Assembly: GCA_019242065.1 (NCBI GenBank)
Contig: JAFAWJ010000152.1
Coordinates: 1 to 9,193, forward strand
Reading direction: 5' to 3'
DNA length: 9,193 bases
Origin: Chloroflexota bacterium
GTDB lineage: Bacteria > Chloroflexota > UBA6077 > CF-72
Made by a program: the position numbers and the translations under genes. This document shows, in pieces, positions 6,316 through 9,193 of this stretch (position 1 is its first letter; every line of letters starts with the position of its first letter). Under the pieces are notes generated by a model that worked only from the letters and a program-made list of their open reading frames with translations, did not search any database and was not told the origin of the DNA.

Positions 6316-7197
6316 ATGAAGGTTCGAATTGGCGTCGGTCTGGCTGGCCTCAGCTCAGATCGGTTCATCGCAGCCGTACAGCGCATGGAGCGCCGAGGCT
6401 TCGACTCTCTGTGGCTTTCCGAGGTGCTGACCACCGGCGTGCTCGATCCACTGGCGGGTCTGGCCTTCGCGGCGGGCATCACCACTCGGCTCAAACTCGG
6501 CACCACCATGACCGTGACCGCGCGCAACCCCGTGCGCATGGCCAAGGAGCTGGCCACGATTGACCGGCTCTCAGGCGGTCGGTTGCTGCTGGTGTTCGTG
6601 CCCGGGCTGACCAATCGACAGGAAGACCAGGCCCTCGGCGTACCAGTGAAAGAGCGCGGCGCCTGGCTCGACGAGATTCTGCCGCTCACCCGCCGACTGT
6701 GGTCCGAAGACAACGTGGTCCACCAGGGCCCGCTGTTCTGCTACGACGGCATTTCACTCCAGCCGCGGCCCGTGCAGAACCCGCTCGAGATCTGGCTGGG
6801 TGGCAACGCGAAGAGTGCGCTGCGACGCGCCGGACGGCTCTCGGACGGCTGGCTGCCCAGCCTGTGCACGCCACAAGAAGCGGCCGCGGGCAAGGCGGCC
6901 ATCGACGCCGCCGCGGCGGACGCCGGACGCGAGGTCGATCCAGAGCATTTCGGCATCAGCATGACCTACGCACGCGAGGCGATTCCAGCCTCGCAAGCGG
7001 CGCGAATTGCGCAGCGACGGCCGGGCGTTGACCCGTCGACGTTGGTACCGGTCGGTCCCACAGCCCTGCGCGAAACACTCTGCCGCTACGTCGACGTCGG
7101 CTTTTCCAAGTTTGTCGTTCGCCCGGCGGAGCCCCCGGCGTCCTGGGAGGACGAGTTGGACCTGTTGGCCGACGATGTACTCTCACTCCAAACATGA
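6316..7197 (+). CDS. LLM class (luciferase-like) flavin/F420-dependent oxidoreductase
   Basis: Predicted 293-residue TIM-barrel oxidoreductase of the bacterial luciferase-like superfamily, using reduced FMN or coenzyme F420; the sequence does not settle which. Family landmarks in order: the first strand KVRIGVGL, GFDSLWLSE at 28-36, LKLGTTMTVTARNPVRMAKE at 59-78, the signature TIDRLSGGRL at 81-90 and the C-terminal flavin/phosphate region NPLEIWLGGNAKSALRRAGR at 155-174, followed by LSDGWLP. The usual glycine-rich GVGxG after the signature reads VFVPG here, a modest departure near the cofactor pocket. It is the first gene of the rightward unit and overlaps the next gene by four bases (ATGA), which points to coupled translation. 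The substrate is unknown; roles in this family range from monooxygenation to F420-dependent reduction. Confidence 0.9.
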   Translation: MKVRIGVGLAGLSSDRFIAAVQRMERRGFDSLWLSEVLTTGVLDPLAGLAFAAGITTRLKLGTTMTVTARNPVRMAKELATIDRLSGGRLLLVFVPGLTNRQEDQALGVPVKERGAWLDEILPLTRRLWSEDNVVHQGPLFCYDGISLQPRPVQNPLEIWLGGNAKSALRRAGRLSDGWLPSLCTPQEAAAGKAAIDAAAADAGREVDPEHFGISMTYAREAIPASQAARIAQRRPGVDPSTLVPVGPTALRETLCRYVDVGFSKFVVRPAEPPASWEDELDLLADDVLSLQT

Positions 7198-8009
7198 ACA
7201 CGGATCTGAAATATCGAATGGGCACCGGCCCGGGCGGACCCAACCTGGAGGATGGTCTGGCCTGGGCTGCGGCGAACGACTTTCACTTTCTGGATTTCAA
7301 CGCCGACCACGGCGCCAATGCCCTCGTGACCTGGTCTCCCGATCGGGTCCGCGGCGTCCGCCAGTACTGTGACGACCACGACCTCCACCTGGGAATTCAC
7401 ACACTCTCCGCCGTCAACGTCGCCGAGTTCTCCCCATATATGAGTGAAGCGGTGGATGCCTATATTCGGGCCAATGTGGACCTCGGCAAACAGCTCGGCG
7501 TCGACCACGTCATTACGCACGCGGGTCTGCACCAGAGCTCCGAGCTGAACCTTCGTTACCCGGCGTCCCTGGAGCACCTCTCACGTGCAGCGGACTATGC
7601 AACGACCGCCGGCGTCACCTTGCTCCTGGAAAACCTGAACGTCGAGCCGCCTGAAGCGGAGGTCCACTACATGGGCCACTCGATCGACGAGCTGTCGGTG
7701 TACTGGGACAAAATCCCCGCTGCGGGCCTGAAGTGGGGCCTCTCAGCCAACCACACCCACTTGCTGCCCGGCGACTTCGATTCCTTCCTGGACGCCTTCG
7801 GCGTCGATCGCATCGGCCTGGTGCTCGTCGCCGACAATCGTGGCAAGTACGAGGAGCACCTGCTGCCGGGTCAGGGCACCATGGACTTCTCGCGACTGTT
7901 CCAGCGACTCGAAGGCGACGGCTATCGCGGGCCGTACATGCTCACGTTCGGCAACCGCGACCAGAAGATCGCCGGCCGCGAATATCTGCTGGGCAAAGCG
8001 CTGAACTAA
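7194..8009 (+). CDS. Xylose-isomerase-like TIM-barrel protein (sugar phosphate isomerase/epimerase family)
   Basis: Predicted 271-residue barrel protein of the AP endonuclease 2 / xylose-isomerase-like superfamily, whose members mostly isomerise or epimerise sugars using a divalent metal. The barrel rhythm is clear: HFLDFNADHG at 31-40, LHLGIHTL at 64-71, GVDHVITHAG at 102-111, VTLLLENLNVEPP at 141-153, LKWGLSANHTHL at 179-190 and VADNRGKYEEHLLPGQG at 212-228. Glu146 matches the first metal ligand of the epimerases. By eye, the other three expected ligands fall on Ser184 (usual Asp), Leu211 (usual His) and Thr251 (usual Glu), while His187, Asp214 and Asn215 remain. It may therefore use a different chemistry or metal site, or be a non-catalytic binding protein. 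The start codon lies in an ATGA overlap with the upstream gene, and there is no separate Shine-Dalgarno. The substrate cannot be stated. Confidence 0.82.
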   Translation: MNTDLKYRMGTGPGGPNLEDGLAWAAANDFHFLDFNADHGANALVTWSPDRVRGVRQYCDDHDLHLGIHTLSAVNVAEFSPYMSEAVDAYIRANVDLGKQLGVDHVITHAGLHQSSELNLRYPASLEHLSRAADYATTAGVTLLLENLNVEPPEAEVHYMGHSIDELSVYWDKIPAAGLKWGLSANHTHLLPGDFDSFLDAFGVDRIGLVLVADNRGKYEEHLLPGQGTMDFSRLFQRLEGDGYRGPYMLTFGNRDQKIAGREYLLGKALN

Positions 8010-8019
8010 ACTTCTGCGC

Positions 8020-8295
8020 ATGCCACGATATATGGTGGAACGCACGTTCCCCGATGGTCTGAGCATCCCGACCAACCTGCAGGGTCGCGAAACCACCGCG
8101 AAGGTTGCCGCCAAAAACGCCGAGCTGGGCGTGACGTGGGTCCATTCGTACGTCACGCCCGACAACATCAAGACCTTCTGTATTTACGACGGTCCGAACG
8201 AGGATGCGATCCGGCAAGCCGCCGAACGCAACGGCCTGCCGGTTGATCGGATTACGCCAGTGAACGTCCTGGACCCGTACTTCTACAACGTCTGA
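8020..8295 (+). CDS. DUF4242 family small protein (SCO4226-like, possible nickel binding)
   Basis: A 91-residue protein that matches the DUF4242 pattern over almost its full length: MPRYMVERTFPDGL at the N-terminus, GVTWVHSYVTPDNIKTFCIY at 37-56 and AIRQAAERNGLPVDRI at 63-78, ending in VLDPYFYNV. The family is known from Streptomyces SCO4226, a small ferredoxin-like-fold protein reported to bind nickel; its cellular role is unclear. Whether this copy binds metal cannot be seen directly, but His42 and Cys54 are available as ligands. It begins 10 bases after the TIM-barrel stop, without a clear Shine-Dalgarno, so it is probably the last gene of that unit. It ends 11 bases from the convergent NHL gene. 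Confidence 0.85.
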   Translation: MPRYMVERTFPDGLSIPTNLQGRETTAKVAAKNAELGVTWVHSYVTPDNIKTFCIYDGPNEDAIRQAAERNGLPVDRITPVNVLDPYFYNV

Positions 8296-8306
8296 GCGAC
8301 CCGACC

Positions 8307-9193
8307 TCACACACGCGCGAACTTCTGGAGCGAATGACAGCCGGTGTGCCAGCGGTTCGACCGGCTGAGCGCGGTGTGGGCCACCTCTCCGACGTACAGG
8401 TTGCCCTGCGAGTCCATGCAGATCCCGTGTGGTGAGGCGAAACTGGCCGGCGAGCACGGGTCGTCGCCGCCCCAGCGCACCAGCAGGTTCCCCGACAGGT
8501 CGCGCACTGACATCTGGGCGGAGCGCGGCTCGCTGAACGGGCGTCCGTCCAGGTGGGCCTCGGGCATGTACCAGGCCATTTCACCCACGAAGACGTGGCC
8601 CGCCGCGTCAATGACCAGGTCCCCTGGTCGGGCGAAATCGGTCCACGTCGCCAGCAGCTCGCCTGAGCGACTGAAGACCTGCACCCGGTCGTTTTCACGG
8701 TCGCACACGTACACGCGGTTGTCGGAGTGTGCCCAGACACTGTGCGGCAGGTTGAACTCGCCCGGTCCGGTGCCTGGCTCGCCCCACGACTGGATCAGCT
8801 GGCGATCCGCTGAGTAGCGGTGGATGCGCGCGTTGCCATAGCCGTCGGAGATGTACATCTCGCCGTCGGGCGCCACCGACAGGCGCGTCGGCCGGTTGAA
8901 CGGTCCTGCGCCGCGTTTGATCGAGGCCAGGTTGGCGCGGCCTTCTGGCGAGTAGCCCGTGTCGCTCGGATGGTTGAGGGTGCCCAGCGTCCACTGCAGC
9001 TTGCCATCGAGAGCAAAGCCGCGCACGGTATGGTCGGTATCGTCGGCACAGTAGACGACGTCGTTGACGATGGTGATGCCGTGCGGCCGGGTAAAGACGC
9101 CTTCGCCCCAGGAGTCGAGAAAGCGGCCGTCGGTGTCGTAGACGATCACTGGGTGCTCGCTCCGGTTGAAGACGTATACGCGGTCCTGGGAGT
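8307..9193 (-). CDS. NHL-repeat beta-propeller protein, N-terminus beyond the window
   Basis: The frame stays open to the right edge, and the residues before the GTG at 9149 (DRVYVFNRSEHPVIVYDTDG) already form a propeller strand. The gene is therefore cut by the window and does not start at 9149. The 294 visible residues contain about five or six NHL-like blades. The clearest is GTGPGEFNLPHSVWAHSDNR at about 140-159 with its follow-on YVCDRENDRVQVFSRSGEL. Others are RPHGITIVNDVVYCADDTDH (35-54), RPTRLSVAPDGEMYISDGYG (100-119), PGDLVIDAAGHVFVGE (189-204) and SPHGICMDSQGNLYVGEV (253-270). NHL propellers bind proteins or small ligands, and some are lyase or lactonase relatives (peptidyl-glycine alpha-amidating lyase-like). 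No catalytic assignment is possible here. Any signal peptide would lie outside the window. Confidence 0.88.
   Translation of the reverse strand, partial: SQDRVYVFNRSEHPVIVYDTDGRFLDSWGEGVFTRPHGITIVNDVVYCADDTDHTVRGFALDGKLQWTLGTLNHPSDTGYSPEGRANLASIKRGAGPFNRPTRLSVAPDGEMYISDGYGNARIHRYSADRQLIQSWGEPGTGPGEFNLPHSVWAHSDNRVYVCDRENDRVQVFSRSGELLATWTDFARPGDLVIDAAGHVFVGEMAWYMPEAHLDGRPFSEPRSAQMSVRDLSGNLLVRWGGDDPCSPASFASPHGICMDSQGNLYVGEVAHTALSRSNRWHTGCHSLQKFARV

Noticed and set aside
5572..6563. Overlapping plus-strand frames opposite the ATPase domain of the regulator
   Set aside because: The opposite strand encodes Walker A, Walker B and GxPLA motifs in order, and the plus frames have low-complexity Arg/Pro-rich translations.

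Overview
The window is GC-rich, tightly packed bacterial DNA. It holds seven complete protein genes and one gene cut by the right edge. The gene types (a NB-ARC/TPR ATPase with a LuxR helix-turn-helix, a D-aminoacylase-type amidohydrolase, a dienelactone hydrolase, a luciferase-like oxidoreductase, a xylose-isomerase-like TIM barrel, a DUF4242 protein and an NHL-repeat protein) and the wording of their motifs suggest a chromosomal segment of an uncultured Chloroflexota or similar soil bacterium. That placement is inference. I see no tRNA, rRNA, CRISPR array, transposase or phage gene.

Layout. Positions 1-357 are a gene-poor leader with a possible nested stem-loop and a strong Shine-Dalgarno site. 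They lead into a D-2-hydroxyacid dehydrogenase (358-1371, +). Converging on it, 14 bases away, is a leftward three-gene unit read in this order: an 823-residue ATPase/LuxR regulator (6276 to 3805), an N-acyl-D-amino-acid deacylase (3805 to 2195, sharing one base with the regulator's stop codon) and a dienelactone hydrolase family protein (2156 to 1386). A 39-base divergent gap (6277-6315) containing a short palindrome separates it from a rightward three-gene unit: luciferase-like monooxygenase (6316-7197), TIM-barrel isomerase-like protein (7194-8009, 4-base ATGA overlap) and DUF4242 protein (8020-8295). An NHL beta-propeller gene (8307-9193, -) converges on that unit and runs off the right edge.

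How the genes may work together. The leftward unit looks like a self-contained catabolic operon led by its own likely transcription factor. The rightward unit looks like a small oxidoreductase/isomerase cassette that could be controlled from the same 39-base region. The dehydrogenase would fit downstream processing of 2-oxo or 2-hydroxy acids derived from D-amino acids, but nothing in the sequence proves a shared pathway. The content is mostly ordinary for its families. The most unusual items are a 36-bp in-frame tandem repeat that expands the regulator between its ATPase and TPR parts, and a TIM-barrel protein that appears to lack most of the usual metal-binding residues.
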